Below, piece by piece: positions 49,279 to 57,973 of a stretch of 64,000 bases of DNA. The notes beneath the pieces were generated by a model. The model did no database searches, had not been told where the DNA came from, and saw nothing but the letters and a program-made list of their open reading frames with translations. Each line of letters opens with the position of its first letter. Position 1 is the first letter of the stretch. The stretch spans positions 1 through 64,000 of the forward strand of contig NZ_PJZH01000017.1 in NCBI RefSeq assembly GCF_002858715.1, read 5' to 3'. This stretch comes from Chimaeribacter coloradensis (lineage in GTDB: Bacteria > Pseudomonadota > Gammaproteobacteria > Enterobacterales > Enterobacteriaceae). A program made the translations under genes and the position numbers.

Positions 49279-49966
49279 GGCTCACTCCTACGGCCGGCGC
49301 AGGAGTCATCAAGCTGGCAAACATATCCATTCGGCGCGCCACCTCACGAACAGCCTCAGTTGGAGTCAGCCCGTTGCGGATCGCCTCCTCAAATGCCGCC
49401 TGCTCAATCTTCTGCATAACCACCAGCACGCCTAGCTGCTGCTCATTGGCATTACGGCGCTCACCATCTCCCAGACCTGCCACACGATTCTCTGCACGAG
49501 CCAGATTGATGTAGTGATGCTGTTTGGCACCCAACGCCTTTAATCCGTCACGGCTTTCGTGGTAGCCAGGCAGATATTCGCGGCGGATTGGCTCAGCAGC
49601 GCGGCGGTGTGCAAATGCTTTGGTAACGTCCAGCTTGAGGCGTTTCATGCCTGCTGCGTCGCGTCCACGGACTATGCGGCAGAGGTAATCGAATTGGTGC
49701 TCATTGAGAAGTGCATATTTCAGTGTCGTTGCGCCGGTGCTATGCGCGCACGTCTCCGTTTGAAACGGAAGTGTGCCTAGCTCTCGTAACTCTAATTTAT
49801 GGTTTTGGATAAGGGCATAAAGGTTCTTATGCTTAATTCCGACGCGCTGCGCGAAGAGTCGGGAATCAACGCGAGATTCCTGTTTGTGTTGCGTCAATAT
49901 AAGCGCCTGGCTGTTTTCAGGGTGAGCGATGCCCCGGCCATTATTGGCCGTATTTTTATGATTCAT
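49271..49966 (-). CDS. Rha/antirepressor-type regulatory protein
   Basis: A 231-residue protein. The N-terminal part (VDSRLFAQRVGIKHKNLYAL then LRELGTLPF, LNEHQFDYLCRIVRGRD) is the Rha/KilA-N-type regulator fold common in lambdoid phages and satellites; the C-terminal part is helical and conserved-looking (GLGDGERRNANEQQLGVLVV). GGAG lies eight bases before the ATG. Probably a switch gene of the element. Confidence 0.78.
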   Translation of the reverse strand: MNHKNTANNGRGIAHPENSQALILTQHKQESRVDSRLFAQRVGIKHKNLYALIQNHKLELRELGTLPFQTETCAHSTGATTLKYALLNEHQFDYLCRIVRGRDAAGMKRLKLDVTKAFAHRRAAEPIRREYLPGYHESRDGLKALGAKQHHYINLARAENRVAGLGDGERRNANEQQLGVLVVMQKIEQAAFEEAIRNGLTPTEAVREVARRMDMFASLMTPAPAVGVSHV

Positions 49967-49979
49967 ATTTCAGGCTCCG

Positions 49980-50399
49980 TTAAGTGGCGTGGAACGCGTC
50001 CGGGTAGAGGGAAAGTATGTCGTTAACTTCATGCTGAGATAGGCCGATATAACCACCAGCGGCAGCGTTATGATTAACCAACTGGATCACACGAATTACG
50101 TCAGCGCGGCAGGTGATGCGATATCGGAAATGGTTACCAATGCCGTCGCCGTTGGGCTCGTCGAGGCGCTCCAAGCGAATATCAAGCCTTCTTTCCAACT
50201 CAGTCGCATAATTTCTGGCGCTGGACAACCGGCAGTAATGTAGGATCTCATTCTCAGTGAAGCCATTAACGCCAGTGCGCATCATGTAGACGCGAGCTCG
50301 GTGTTTCTTGGGCGTTGGCTTAATTACTGCGGCAGGCGTAATATCAGGGCTGTCTGCATCCTGATTAGCCGCCTGTACTGGGCGGTTTTTCATTTCCAT
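49980..50399 (-). CDS. Hypothetical winged-helix-like protein
   Basis: A 139-residue protein. A basic, Pro-rich N-terminus precedes a part that could be a winged helix (MRTGVNGFTENEILHYCRLS, then YATELERRLDIRLERLDEP). ATG 50399 shares a base with the alpA stop (TGATG); a GTG at 50402 is a less likely start. It resembles small DNA-binding proteins in P4-like early operons, but I cannot name it. Confidence 0.7.
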   Translation of the reverse strand: MEMKNRPVQAANQDADSPDITPAAVIKPTPKKHRARVYMMRTGVNGFTENEILHYCRLSSARNYATELERRLDIRLERLDEPNGDGIGNHFRYRITCRADVIRVIQLVNHNAAAGGYIGLSQHEVNDILSLYPDAFHAT

Positions 50400-50614
50400 C
50401 ACGCTACCTCGCGTCGTTCTGCCAGCCAGCGGTTGATTTCAACGGCATCAAACGCTGCTACTCGTTCAGAAAGCTTTACTGGACGAGGAAGTGTGCCATT
50501 TTTAGCCTTTCTCCAGATGGTAGACTCACTCACACCGAGCAATTCAGCTAAGCGCTTAGGTCTAATCATTCCGCTTGTTGGAATAGTTTCTTTGGCTATC
50601 ACCTGTATTGCCAT
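50399..50614 (-). CDS. alpA: AlpA family phage regulatory protein
   Basis: A 71-residue MerR/excisionase-type HTH protein: GMIRPKRLAELLGVSESTIW then RKAKNGTLPRPVKLSERV is the AlpA signature. AlpA proteins activate integrase or excision genes in P4-like elements and act as master activators in Gram-negative PICIs. It heads the leftward replication operon. Confidence 0.9.
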   Translation of the reverse strand: MAIQVIAKETIPTSGMIRPKRLAELLGVSESTIWRKAKNGTLPRPVKLSERVAAFDAVEINRWLAERREVA

Positions 50615-50929
50615 GATTTTCTATCGCTCCGTATGATTTGTTATGAGAGTACATGAGCGATAGTAGTGGCTAAAAACACAGTGTTCCATCAAGAGTGGAT
50701 TCTATTGAAAGAAGTATTAAATCTATTAAGAAATTATCGATCCATTGAAATATGTAAAATCTTATATTGAAAGCATTTTATCGCAACTTATTGATAATTA
50801 ATATTTTATTGTAAGCAAGGATGAGAAAGGTTAGGAAAGCTTGGGAACAGTTGGGAACGGAAGTGGACAGTGATGTACCGTAGCGTACTGATACGAACCA
50901 CTGTGAGCATTTATGAGAATTTATAAGAC
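50615..50929. promoter_or_regulatory. Control region between alpA and the integrase operon
   Basis: About 315 AT-rich bases without a gene. A 9-bp inverted repeat CTATCGCTC (50621-50629)/GAGCGATAG (50655-50663) lies directly before alpA and could be an operator or a leader hairpin. Farther up are direct repeats TTGGGAAC twice (about 50838-50858). The alpA promoter must lie here. Confidence 0.55.
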
Positions 50930-50959
50930 AAAAAAGGGGTAGCCAAAAGCTTACCCCTT
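50930..50959 (-). terminator. Integrase-operon terminator
   Basis: Stem AAGGGGTA (50934-50941)/TACCCCTT (50952-50959), followed on the minus strand by a T-run. It ends the int operon 5 bases after the 50965 stop and insulates alpA. Confidence 0.88.
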
Positions 50960-50964
50960 ATAAA

Positions 50965-51615
50965 TTATTCATCATCATAGAATGAATTTAAGGACGCTTT
51001 GCTTTTAGAGGCAAAAGTTGATCTACCAATGCCTTTAGTGGATACATTTTCTGTTTCAAGCAAAGACAACACATCTTTGTAAATTTCTGAAATTGTAGGC
51101 TTTTCGACAGAGCCATATTTTCCAGTTGGGTGCTTGGATGCCAGTAGCTTAATCAATGCGCCCATCATTTTTAATGTTCCATTTTCCTCGTCAGTTTTCC
51201 TGTGCTGACCGCGCCCTGTTTTTCTAACAGATGACATTGTGTCGACTAAGGAACGTCCGCCAAACGCGAACATGAATTTTTCCCAGTCGTTTCTATACAG
51301 GAAGGAGAGTAGGGCTTCTCGTCCACGTTGGAGAATAACTTCCGGAGTTATTCCCTCACGCATAAAATCGTGAGCGGCTGCGAATACTAAATCGGCATCA
51401 ACTTCTTCGTTAACTGTATGAAGCCTTACATCTAAGCTACGAATGTTGCGAGTTATGGACTTACGAATATCTGACGTTTCTTCTGCTATATCGTCAGGCA
51501 ACTCTCTTAATTTTGTATTTGGATTGATGCCGTAAAGCGTATTAATCACTTCGGCGATTGTGACTATCCTCTGTGATGCTATACGTTCAAACACGTCAAT
51601 ATTTAGCAATTTCAT
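50965..51615 (-). CDS. Unknown protein coupled to the integrase
   Basis: A 216-residue protein I do not recognise. Its ATG shares a base with the integrase stop (TAATG), so it is made with the recombinase. The N-terminal part (DVFERIASQRIVTIAEVINT) and the Lys-rich C-terminus (GRSTFASKSKAS) are helical and may bind DNA. It could be a recombination directionality factor or accessory gene, but it is larger than usual excisionases. Confidence 0.72.
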   Translation of the reverse strand: MKLLNIDVFERIASQRIVTIAEVINTLYGINPNTKLRELPDDIAEETSDIRKSITRNIRSLDVRLHTVNEEVDADLVFAAAHDFMREGITPEVILQRGREALLSFLYRNDWEKFMFAFGGRSLVDTMSSVRKTGRGQHRKTDEENGTLKMMGALIKLLASKHPTGKYGSVEKPTISEIYKDVLSLLETENVSTKGIGRSTFASKSKASLNSFYDDE

Positions 51616-52880
51616 TATTGTCCCTTTTTCTTCACTAAAGGCGTCACGTTGTATTGCTCTCCGCGCTCCAGTGCCACCAGCAGATCAGCCCACTGGCTAA
51701 GCGCAGCTTTTCTCTCTTCAAAATACTGATGCCGGTTATAGATGCCCTCGACTCCTTTTATGCGGTGGTTTAGGCAGCGTTCAGCCACTACCGGATCACA
51801 TCCTAGCGCAGCAAGATGTGTGCGCGCCGTGCGGCGGAAGTCGTGAATGGTAAAGTTGGGAACGTCCGCCATTTCAGCACGCACTTTTGCCAGCGCAACT
51901 GGCAGAGTGCTTTCCTGAATATGGGGGATCATGCGGTTTTGCATCTTACGTGCGGGTAGCACCCATTTGCTGTTACAGGAAAAGGTATGAAGCTCTTTCA
52001 GCCAGGCTAACGCTGGTGGCGATAATGGGATGTCAATCGCATCACCGTTCTTTGTGCGCTCGGCCGGCAGATGCCAGATACCTTCATTTAAATCGAACTC
52101 GACCCACTGAGCAGCGCAAAGCTCCATCTTCCTGACACACAGCGCCAGCAACAACTTAAAGGTGAGTTCATTCTGGCGGCTGAATCCTTTAGCTGTCTGC
52201 ATAGCCTGAAACAGCTTTATCAGCTCATCACGGCTTAACCAGCGGTCGCGGCTAACCTCTTTGCCACCAGCATCGGAAATTTCAAAGGCAGAGCAGGGGT
52301 TAACTTCCAGAGCGTGGCGCTTGATGCCGTAATCAAATATACGGCGTGTCCAGCGCAGAACGTCAGTGGCAACTGTAGGCGCTCCACGGTCAACAATCGC
52401 TTTCAGCATGTCATCAATGTGGCGGGGCTTTACGTCCTCTACCTTCATTTTGCCGATACATGGGTTTATGTCTTTATCTATGCGGCGGCGCAGTATATCG
52501 GGATGCTTCCAGCGTGGCAGGATCTGACGCTCGAAGTATTCAGCAGCCAGCTGGAATACGCGTATTGCGTTCTTCTCTGCGTCAATCTTTGCCAGCGCAT
52601 CAGCTTTGCGTTGCTGCTTTTCTCCGGCCACGTCATAGCCCAGCGCCACGCGCGCGGCTAACTCTTTAACCGTTTCCCTTGCCTTGGACAGAGATAGCTC
52701 TGCATAGGAGCCAATAAGCATGGCTCGCGCTTTGCCTGAGAACTTATAGCGGAAGCGCCAGACAGGCGTTTGATAGTTCTCGCGGTAAGACAGATAAAGG
52801 CCGTTCCCGTCCGATTTCCCCTCAAACCTTTCGCCGGCTTTAATCCATGCACGTATCTGTGCGTCAGTTAGCTTTGGCAT
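51615..52880 (-). CDS. int: P4-type tyrosine integrase
   Basis: A 421-residue site-specific recombinase: an N-terminal DUF4102-type arm-binding domain (about 1-90), a core-binding domain (about 105-200) and the catalytic domain with Arg250 (LALCVRK), Lys277 (ERTKNGD), His346-x-x-Arg349 (HDFRR), His372 and nucleophile Tyr381 (GIYNRHQ), all present. It starts 188 bases inside attR and reads into the element, the standard P4-island layout. Repeats between it and attR are likely arm sites and may autoregulate it. Confidence 0.95.
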   Translation of the reverse strand: MPKLTDAQIRAWIKAGERFEGKSDGNGLYLSYRENYQTPVWRFRYKFSGKARAMLIGSYAELSLSKARETVKELAARVALGYDVAGEKQQRKADALAKIDAEKNAIRVFQLAAEYFERQILPRWKHPDILRRRIDKDINPCIGKMKVEDVKPRHIDDMLKAIVDRGAPTVATDVLRWTRRIFDYGIKRHALEVNPCSAFEISDAGGKEVSRDRWLSRDELIKLFQAMQTAKGFSRQNELTFKLLLALCVRKMELCAAQWVEFDLNEGIWHLPAERTKNGDAIDIPLSPPALAWLKELHTFSCNSKWVLPARKMQNRMIPHIQESTLPVALAKVRAEMADVPNFTIHDFRRTARTHLAALGCDPVVAERCLNHRIKGVEGIYNRHQYFEERKAALSQWADLLVALERGEQYNVTPLVKKKGQ

Positions 52881-52901
52881 CTCTGAATCCAGTGTTGATT
52901 A

Positions 52902-52957
52902 GTGGTGTACACCCAAGACATTCAAGTATGTGCTTTAGGTACACCAAGGTGTACACG
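52902..52957. repeat. Putative integrase arm-type sites near attR
   Basis: GTGGTGTACACC (52902-52913) and AGGTACACCAAGGTGTACACG (52937-52957). The second matches the attL-side repeat at 34821-34841 with few changes. They lie between int and attR, so they could also be the int operator. Confidence 0.62.
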
Positions 52958-53002
52958 CTAATCATGCGCTTTCCTGCGTCCTTATGCTAGCTCCTGATAA
53001 CA

Positions 53003-53030
53003 AAAAAGCCCGACTCTATGCGGGCTTTTC
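53003..53030 (-). terminator. Element-borne terminator next to attR
   Basis: Stem AAAAGCCCG/CGGGCTTTT, with TTTTTTG on the minus strand, 36 bases past the regenerated yicC stop. It would end yicC transcription in place of the terminator now 18 kb away, and shield int. Confidence 0.85.
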
Positions 53031-53065
53031 TAGTAAGGTGCTGCTTAGTGATTTTTAGTGCGTCG

Positions 53066-53929
53066 TCACTCTATGTTCTGAATCTGCTCGCGCATCTGTT
53101 CAATCAGCACTTTCAGCTCAATGGCGGAGGTGGTGACATCCGCATTGATCGATTTTGATGCCAGGGTGTTCGACTCGCGGTTGAACTCCTGCATCATAAA
53201 GTCCAGACGGCGGCCCACCGCCTCTTCTTTCTTCAGGATTTTGTGCGTCTCTTTCACATGCGCTTCGAGGCGGTCCAGCTCTTCCGCCACATCCACGCGT
53301 TGTGCCATCAGCACCAGCTCCTGCTCCAGCCGGTTATTCTCCAGCTGTACTTCGGCCTCTTCCAGCTTGCTGACCAGCCGCTCACGCTGCCATTGCAGGA
53401 TGTTCGGCATCTGGGCGCGCACTTTGGTGACTTCAGCACTGACGCCCTCAAGGCGCTGTTCAATCAGGGATTTCAGCGCGGCCCCTTCGCTCTCGCGGGC
53501 AACGATGAAATCATCCAGCGCGCCGTCCAGCGCGCTGAGCAACTCGGCGCTTATCGCGTCCAGATCCTGCTCCTCGGCGGACATCACACCCGGCCAGCGC
53601 AGGATGTCGACCGGGTTAATCTCGCCCTCGTCACTCTGCATTTTTACCCAGTTGGCGGCTTCCACCAGCTGTTTGGCCAGCTTCTCATTCAGCACCAGGC
53701 TGCTCTGGGCACCCGGGTCGAGTTCGAAACGCAGGTTGCACTCAATCTTGCCGCGGGTCAGCCGGGCGCGGATGCGTTCACGGATAACCGGCTCCAGGCC
53801 GCGGAACTGTTCCGGCAGGCGGATGTACGTTTCCAGGTAACGCTGGTTTACGGAACGGAGTTCCCAGGCGGCGCTGCCCCAGTTGCCCTTGATTTCACGC
53901 CGGGCGTAGGCGGTCATGCTGCGGATCAT
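53066..53929 (-). CDS. yicC: YicC family endoribonuclease
   Basis: A 287-residue conserved protein; the YicC family has been described as an endoribonuclease acting in sRNA turnover. The N-terminus MIRSMTAYARRE and the C-terminal DUF1732 part (VGRRLDFMMQEFNRESNTLA) are conserved. Its last six codons and stop come from the integrated element, which keeps the protein sequence intact. It is divergent from rph. Confidence 0.94.
   Translation of the reverse strand: MIRSMTAYARREIKGNWGSAAWELRSVNQRYLETYIRLPEQFRGLEPVIRERIRARLTRGKIECNLRFELDPGAQSSLVLNEKLAKQLVEAANWVKMQSDEGEINPVDILRWPGVMSAEEQDLDAISAELLSALDGALDDFIVARESEGAALKSLIEQRLEGVSAEVTKVRAQMPNILQWQRERLVSKLEEAEVQLENNRLEQELVLMAQRVDVAEELDRLEAHVKETHKILKKEEAVGRRLDFMMQEFNRESNTLASKSINADVTTSAIELKVLIEQMREQIQNIE
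53068..53086. other. attR, right attachment site within the yicC 3' end
   Basis: ACTCTATGTTCTGAATCTG; on the minus strand it encodes QIQNIE-stop of YicC with synonymous changes from attL (ATA/ATC, TGA/TAA). Confidence 0.88.
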
Positions 53930-54054
53930 AGATGCGTCCCCATAATGTAAAGATGGGGGGATTATAGCCGCGGCCTATCCGTCATGATAGGCATTACCTC
54001 ACGAAGCCCGTATAATGCGCAGCCAACTAAGATTTGCAAGCCGGAGATCAATCC

Positions 54055-54771
54055 ATGCGTCCAGCAGGCCGTAATGCACACCAGATGCGCCCCCTCACGT
54101 TCACCCGCCACTACACCAAACATGCTGAAGGTTCAGTGCTGGTTGAATTTGGTGAGACCAAAGTTCTGTGCACCGCCACGGTGGAAGAGGGCGTGCCGCG
54201 CTTCCTGAAAGGGCAAGGTCAGGGATGGATCACCGCCGAATATGGCATGTTGCCGCGTTCAACCCATACCCGTAACCCGCGTGAAGCGGCCAAGGGCAAA
54301 CAGGGCGGCCGTACCCTGGAGATTCAGCGCCTGATTGCGCGTTCGCTGCGTGCCGCGGTTGACCTGAAAAAACTGGGCGAGTTTACCATCACCCTCGACT
54401 GTGATGTCCTGCAGGCTGACGGCGGCACGCGTACGGCGTCCATCAGCGGGGCCTGTGTGGCGCTGGCGGATGCGCTGAACGCGCTGGTTGCAGCCCGTAA
54501 GCTGAAAGCCAACCCGATGAAAGGGCTGGTGGCGGCAGTTTCCGTCGGCATCGTGAACGGTGAAGCACTCTGCGACCTGGAATATGTTGAAGATTCCGCC
54601 GCAGAAACGGACATGAATGTGGTGATGACCGAAGATGGCCGCATGATTGAAGTGCAGGGCACGGCCGAAGGCGAGCCGTTCAGCCATGAGGAGCTGCTCT
54701 CCCTGCTGGCGCTGGCGCGTGAGGGGATTGAGACGATTTTCGCAGCGCAGAAAGCGGCGCTGGAACAATAA
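54055..54771 (+). CDS. rph: Ribonuclease PH
   Basis: A 238-residue phosphorolytic 3'-5' exoribonuclease that trims tRNA 3' ends. The complete RNase PH fold is present, including [16 protein letters not shown] and [14 protein letters not shown]; there is no frameshift like that of E. coli K-12. ATG 54055 has GGAG upstream and matches the family; the frame extends 7 codons further. Its end is part of the pyrE attenuator. Confidence 0.96.
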   Translation: MRPAGRNAHQMRPLTFTRHYTKHAEGSVLVEFGETKVLCTATVEEGVPRFLKGQGQGWITAEYGMLPRSTHTRNPREAAKGKQGGRTLEIQRLIARSLRAAVDLKKLGEFTITLDCDVLQADGGTRTASISGACVALADALNALVAARKLKANPMKGLVAAVSVGIVNGEALCDLEYVEDSAAETDMNVVMTEDGRMIEVQGTAEGEPFSHEELLSLLALAREGIETIFAAQKAALEQ

Positions 54772-54804
54772 GATTTTTTAAGGCGACGATAAGTCGCCTT
54801 TTTT
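54772..54804 (+). promoter_or_regulatory. pyrE attenuator (UTP-sensitive terminator)
   Basis: Directly after the rph stop come a T-rich stretch and the hairpin AAGGCGAC/GTCGCCTT (54780-54800) with a T-run. In E. coli low UTP pauses polymerase so that ribosomes finishing rph prevent this terminator. Spacing and order are the same here. Confidence 0.88.
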
Positions 54805-54855
54805 ATGGCCCATTTGCGGGGCATGTGCGATCAGTCATTAACGAGGAGAGAGACC

Positions 54856-55497
54856 ATGAAAGCCTATCAGCGCACATTTATTGAGTTCGCGCTTAATAAA
54901 CAGGTTTTGAAGTTCGGCGAATTTACGTTGAAATCGGGCCGCACCAGCCCTTACTTCTTTAATGCCGGCCTGTTTAATACCGGGCGTGATTTGGCGCTGC
55001 TGGGGCGCTTCTATGCAGAAGCCCTGGTGGACTCCGGAATTGAGTTTGACCTGCTGTTCGGCCCGGCGTACAAGGGCATCCCGATCGCCACTACCACAGC
55101 GGTGGCGCTGGCTGAGCATCATGAGCGCGATGTGCCTTACTGCTTTAACCGCAAAGAAGCCAAAGACCACGGCGAAGGCGGCACGCTGGTGGGCAGCCCG
55201 CTGCAGGGGCGCGTGATGCTGGTGGATGACGTGATCACCGCCGGCACCGCCATCCGCGAGTCGATGGAGATCATCAATGCGCAGGGTGCGACGCTGGCCG
55301 GCGTCTTGATTTCGTTGGATCGCCAGGAGCGCGGCCGTGGTGAGATCTCCGCGATTCAGGAAGTGGAACGCGATTACCACTGCAAAGTGACCGCCATCAT
55401 TACGCTGAATGATCTGATCGATTACCTCGAAGAGAAGCCGGAAATGGCCGACCACCTGGCCGCCGTCCGCGCCTATCGCCAGCAGTACGGCGTCTGA
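54856..55497 (+). CDS. pyrE: Orotate phosphoribosyltransferase
   Basis: A 213-residue enzyme forming OMP from orotate and PRPP in pyrimidine synthesis. The PRPP-binding loop is [16 protein letters not shown], preceded by [12 protein letters not shown] 54856 has GAGGAGAG upstream; the open frame to 54805 is excluded. Expression is controlled by the upstream attenuator. Confidence 0.97.
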   Translation: MKAYQRTFIEFALNKQVLKFGEFTLKSGRTSPYFFNAGLFNTGRDLALLGRFYAEALVDSGIEFDLLFGPAYKGIPIATTTAVALAEHHERDVPYCFNRKEAKDHGEGGTLVGSPLQGRVMLVDDVITAGTAIRESMEIINAQGATLAGVLISLDRQERGRGEISAIQEVERDYHCKVTAIITLNDLIDYLEEKPEMADHLAAVRAYRQQYGV

Positions 55498-55521
55498 TTC
55501 CGGCTTCTGCCGGGCATAAGG

Positions 55522-55545
55522 AAAGGGCCTTGCGGCCCTTTTCTT
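55522..55545 (+). terminator. pyrE terminator
   Basis: Stem AAAGGGCC/GGCCCTTT with a TTGC loop and a T-rich tail, in the convergent gap between pyrE and slmA. Confidence 0.85.
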
Positions 55546-55561
55546 CTTTATTGTTTCAGCG

Positions 55562-56155
55562 TTACTGCAACTGGCTGACGATCAGCGGCCAGCGGTTATC
55601 GAAGTCCTGCGTGGGCAGGTAGCGGAAATCGGAGCGGACATAGCGGGAGAGCATCCCTTCGCAGAGCGCCAGCATCTGGCTCACCAGCAACGCTTCGTCA
55701 CTGTTGAACGCGACCCCTTCACGCAGCTTGCGTTCACGCAGTACCTGCCGCAGCTGTGCCTCAATCCGCTCAAACAGCTGGTTAATCCGCGCTTGCAGCC
55801 TGTCCTGTTCAAACATCAGCGCGTGCCCGGTCATAATGCGGGTCAGCCCTGGGTTACGTTCTGCAAAGCCAAGAATTAATAGCAGGATCAGGCGCAGCCG
55901 GTTAAAGGTCTCTTTTTCATCCTGTAAAATCAGGTTGATACGGCTGATCAGGGTGTCTTCGATGAATTCGATCAGGCTGTCAAACATCTTGGTTTTGCTG
56001 GGAAAATGCCGGTACAGCGCCGCTTCGGAAACCCCCACCGTGGCGGCCAGCTTGGCCGTGGTGATGCGTTGGCTGCCGTCGCTGGATTCCAGCATCTGTG
56101 CCAGGGCCTGTAAGATTTCCTCGCGCCGGTTCCTTTTATTTTCTTTTTCTGCCAT
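55562..56155 (-). CDS. slmA: Nucleoid occlusion factor SlmA
   Basis: A 197-residue TetR-family DNA-binding protein that blocks FtsZ assembly over the nucleoid. The HTH is [20 protein letters not shown] (about 32-51), followed by the helical dimerisation and FtsZ-binding domain. It is almost identical in outline to E. coli SlmA (198 residues). Confidence 0.96.
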   Translation of the reverse strand: MAEKENKRNRREEILQALAQMLESSDGSQRITTAKLAATVGVSEAALYRHFPSKTKMFDSLIEFIEDTLISRINLILQDEKETFNRLRLILLLILGFAERNPGLTRIMTGHALMFEQDRLQARINQLFERIEAQLRQVLRERKLREGVAFNSDEALLVSQMLALCEGMLSRYVRSDFRYLPTQDFDNRWPLIVSQLQ

Positions 56156-56319
56156 ATCCAGAGAGATCCTTGCTAATAACGGCGATAATCAACGAAAACC
56201 CACAACCTTGCCGCATGAGTTCAGAAAACTCTGCGGCGTCGGGAAAAAAGAGAAAGTGGGTGGCAGGTAGTTATAGGTAAAGCGCTGTGGCCATCACGGG
56301 CGCGATGCGCAACAGGGCC

Positions 56320-56778
56320 TTATTGGCGGCCAGAGTGGCCGAAGCCGCCTTCGCCCCGTTCGCTGCTGTCGAACGCTTCAACAAGATTGAATTCTGCCTG
56401 AACCACCGGCACAAACACCATCTGGGCAATACGCTCGCCCGGTTCCACGGTGAATACAGTCTGGCTGCGGTTCCATACGGAGACCATCAGCTGCCCCTGA
56501 TAGTCGGAGTCAATCAGCCCGACCAGGTTGCCCAGCACCACGCCGTGCTTATGGCCCAGCCCGGAACGCGGCAGGATCACCGCGGCCAGGGAGGCATCCG
56601 CGATATGAATCGCCAGGCCGGTAGGCAGCAGGGTCGTCTGGCCCGGGGCCAGCTCAACGGCCTCATCCAGACAGGCGCGCAGGTCAAGGCCGGCCGAGCC
56701 TGGGGTGGCGTAAGCCGGTAAGGGGAACTCGTGACCAATACGCGGATCAAGAATCTTTACGTCGATTTTTTTCATCAT
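56320..56778 (-). CDS. dut: dUTP diphosphatase
   Basis: A 152-residue trimeric dUTPase that removes dUTP and supplies dUMP. The five motifs are present, including [35 protein letters not shown] and the C-terminal [10 protein letters not shown] lid. It starts inside the 3' end of coaBC (32-nt overlap), as in E. coli. Confidence 0.97.
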   Translation of the reverse strand: MMKKIDVKILDPRIGHEFPLPAYATPGSAGLDLRACLDEAVELAPGQTTLLPTGLAIHIADASLAAVILPRSGLGHKHGVVLGNLVGLIDSDYQGQLMVSVWNRSQTVFTVEPGERIAQMVFVPVVQAEFNLVEAFDSSERGEGGFGHSGRQ

Positions 56779-57973
56779 AACGGCTGACAATCTCGTCTAG
56801 TAACTGTTGGCCAAGCAGGGCTTTATCGCTGTGCGGCAGACGCACATCCCCTTGCTGCCAGAAAAGGTGCAGAGCGTTGGTTTCGCTGTTGAAACCGTGC
56901 CCGGGCAGTGAAATATCGTTAGCGCAAATCAGGTCGAGATTTTTGCGTATCAATTTTTGTCGCGCGTATTCTTCCACATTCTGGGTTTCGGCGGCAAATC
57001 CCACGACAAAAGGACGCTGTGCCGGCATGGCGGCCACCCCTGCCACGATGTCCGGGTTCTTGATCATTTTCAACGTAATTTCATCGCCTTGCTTTTTGAT
57101 CTTCTCCGGGGAGATCTCAGCCGCACGGTAGTCCGCCACTGCGGCACAGCCGATAAAGATCTGCTGCTCACCTGCCCGCTTCATCACTTCCTGCTCCATC
57201 TCCAGCGCGCTGGTCACATCAACGCGGGTCACGCCTGCCGGGGTCGGCAGCGACACCGGCCCGGCCACCAGCGTGACCTGGGCACCACGCGCCGCGGCCG
57301 CCTGGGCAATGGCAAAGCCCATTTTGCCGGAGCTGTGGTTACTGATGAAGCGCACCGGGTCCAGCGCTTCCCGGGTTGGCCCGGCGGTGATCATCACCTT
57401 CAGGTGTTGCAGATCCTTTACGGCAGCAAAGTGTTGCACTGCCCGCCCGACGATCTCCAGCGGATCGAGCATCCGGCCGGGGCCGACATCCCCGCAGGCC
57501 TGGCTGCCGCTGTCCGGCCCCCATAAGAGCACGCCGCGTTGCGCCAGTGTTTTCAGGTTGGCCTGCGTCGCGGCCGCACGGTACATCTGCTGGTTCATGG
57601 CCGGCACGGCGGCCACCGGGGCGGCCGTCGCCAGGCAGACGGTGGTCAGCAGATCGTTAGCCATACCGGCAGAGACACGTGCCAGCAAGTCAGCCGTCGC
57701 CGGGGCCATGATCACCAGGTCAGCCCATTTCCCCAGTTCGATATGCCCCATCGCCGCTTCTGCCGCCGGGTCCAGCAGGTCATCTGACACCGGGTAGCCG
57801 GAGACCGCCTGCAGGCTCAGCGGGGTAATAAAGGCCTTGGCGGCGCTGGTCAGTACCACCCGCACCTCAGCCCCGCGGTCACGCAGGCGGCGCACCAGCT
57901 CCGGGGATTTATACGCCGCGATGCCGCCGCTGACGCCAAGTACAATATGTTTACCGGTAAGTCCCGCCATCAT
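56747..57973 (-). CDS. coaBC: Bifunctional phosphopantothenoylcysteine decarboxylase/synthetase
   Basis: A fused enzyme of about 408 residues in coenzyme A synthesis. N-terminal CoaC flavoprotein ([22 protein letters not shown] in [10 protein letters not shown], and the substrate-clamp GDVGPGRM) and C-terminal CoaB ([20 protein letters not shown], KxKK in EKIKKQ). Two adjacent ATGs, 57973 and 57970, fit the E. coli short form; an ATG at 57994 is possible. It is divergent from radC. Confidence 0.95.
   Translation of the reverse strand: MMAGLTGKHIVLGVSGGIAAYKSPELVRRLRDRGAEVRVVLTSAAKAFITPLSLQAVSGYPVSDDLLDPAAEAAMGHIELGKWADLVIMAPATADLLARVSAGMANDLLTTVCLATAAPVAAVPAMNQQMYRAAATQANLKTLAQRGVLLWGPDSGSQACGDVGPGRMLDPLEIVGRAVQHFAAVKDLQHLKVMITAGPTREALDPVRFISNHSSGKMGFAIAQAAAARGAQVTLVAGPVSLPTPAGVTRVDVTSALEMEQEVMKRAGEQQIFIGCAAVADYRAAEISPEKIKKQGDEITLKMIKNPDIVAGVAAMPAQRPFVVGFAAETQNVEEYARQKLIRKNLDLICANDISLPGHGFNSETNALHLFWQQGDVRLPHSDKALLGQQLLDEIVSRYDEKNRRKDS

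Larger units (their letters stand above)
34739..53086. mobile_element. Integrated phage-satellite-like element (18.3 kb) in the yicC 3' end
   Basis: Bounded by a 19-bp direct repeat, with a P4-type integrase reading inward from attR. It carries AlpA, an Ash/Icd-like gene, a P4-type primase-helicase and two iteron clusters, but no capsid, portal, terminase, tail-tube or lysis genes, so it is a satellite or integrative element rather than a complete prophage. It contains a full tape-measure gene and a nuclease cargo pair. Base composition is visibly lower in GC than the flanks (20 of 60 G/C in the line starting at 36301). Nearly all genes read leftward. Confidence 0.88.

Noticed and set aside
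52902-52957. LexA (SOS) box near the integrase
   Set aside because: The GTGTACAC palindromes lack the CTG-N10-CAG ends of LexA sites; repetition at both element ends fits arm sites better.
52958-53072. tRNA gene as the attachment site
   Set aside because: No cloverleaf-forming sequence near either repeat; the repeat is the yicC coding end.
34739-53086. Reading the island as a prophage
   Set aside because: No capsid, portal, terminase, tail-tube, baseplate or lysis gene could be found; the only large structural gene is the tape measure. A heavily deleted prophage remains the alternative, but the frames are all intact and the replication and att modules complete.
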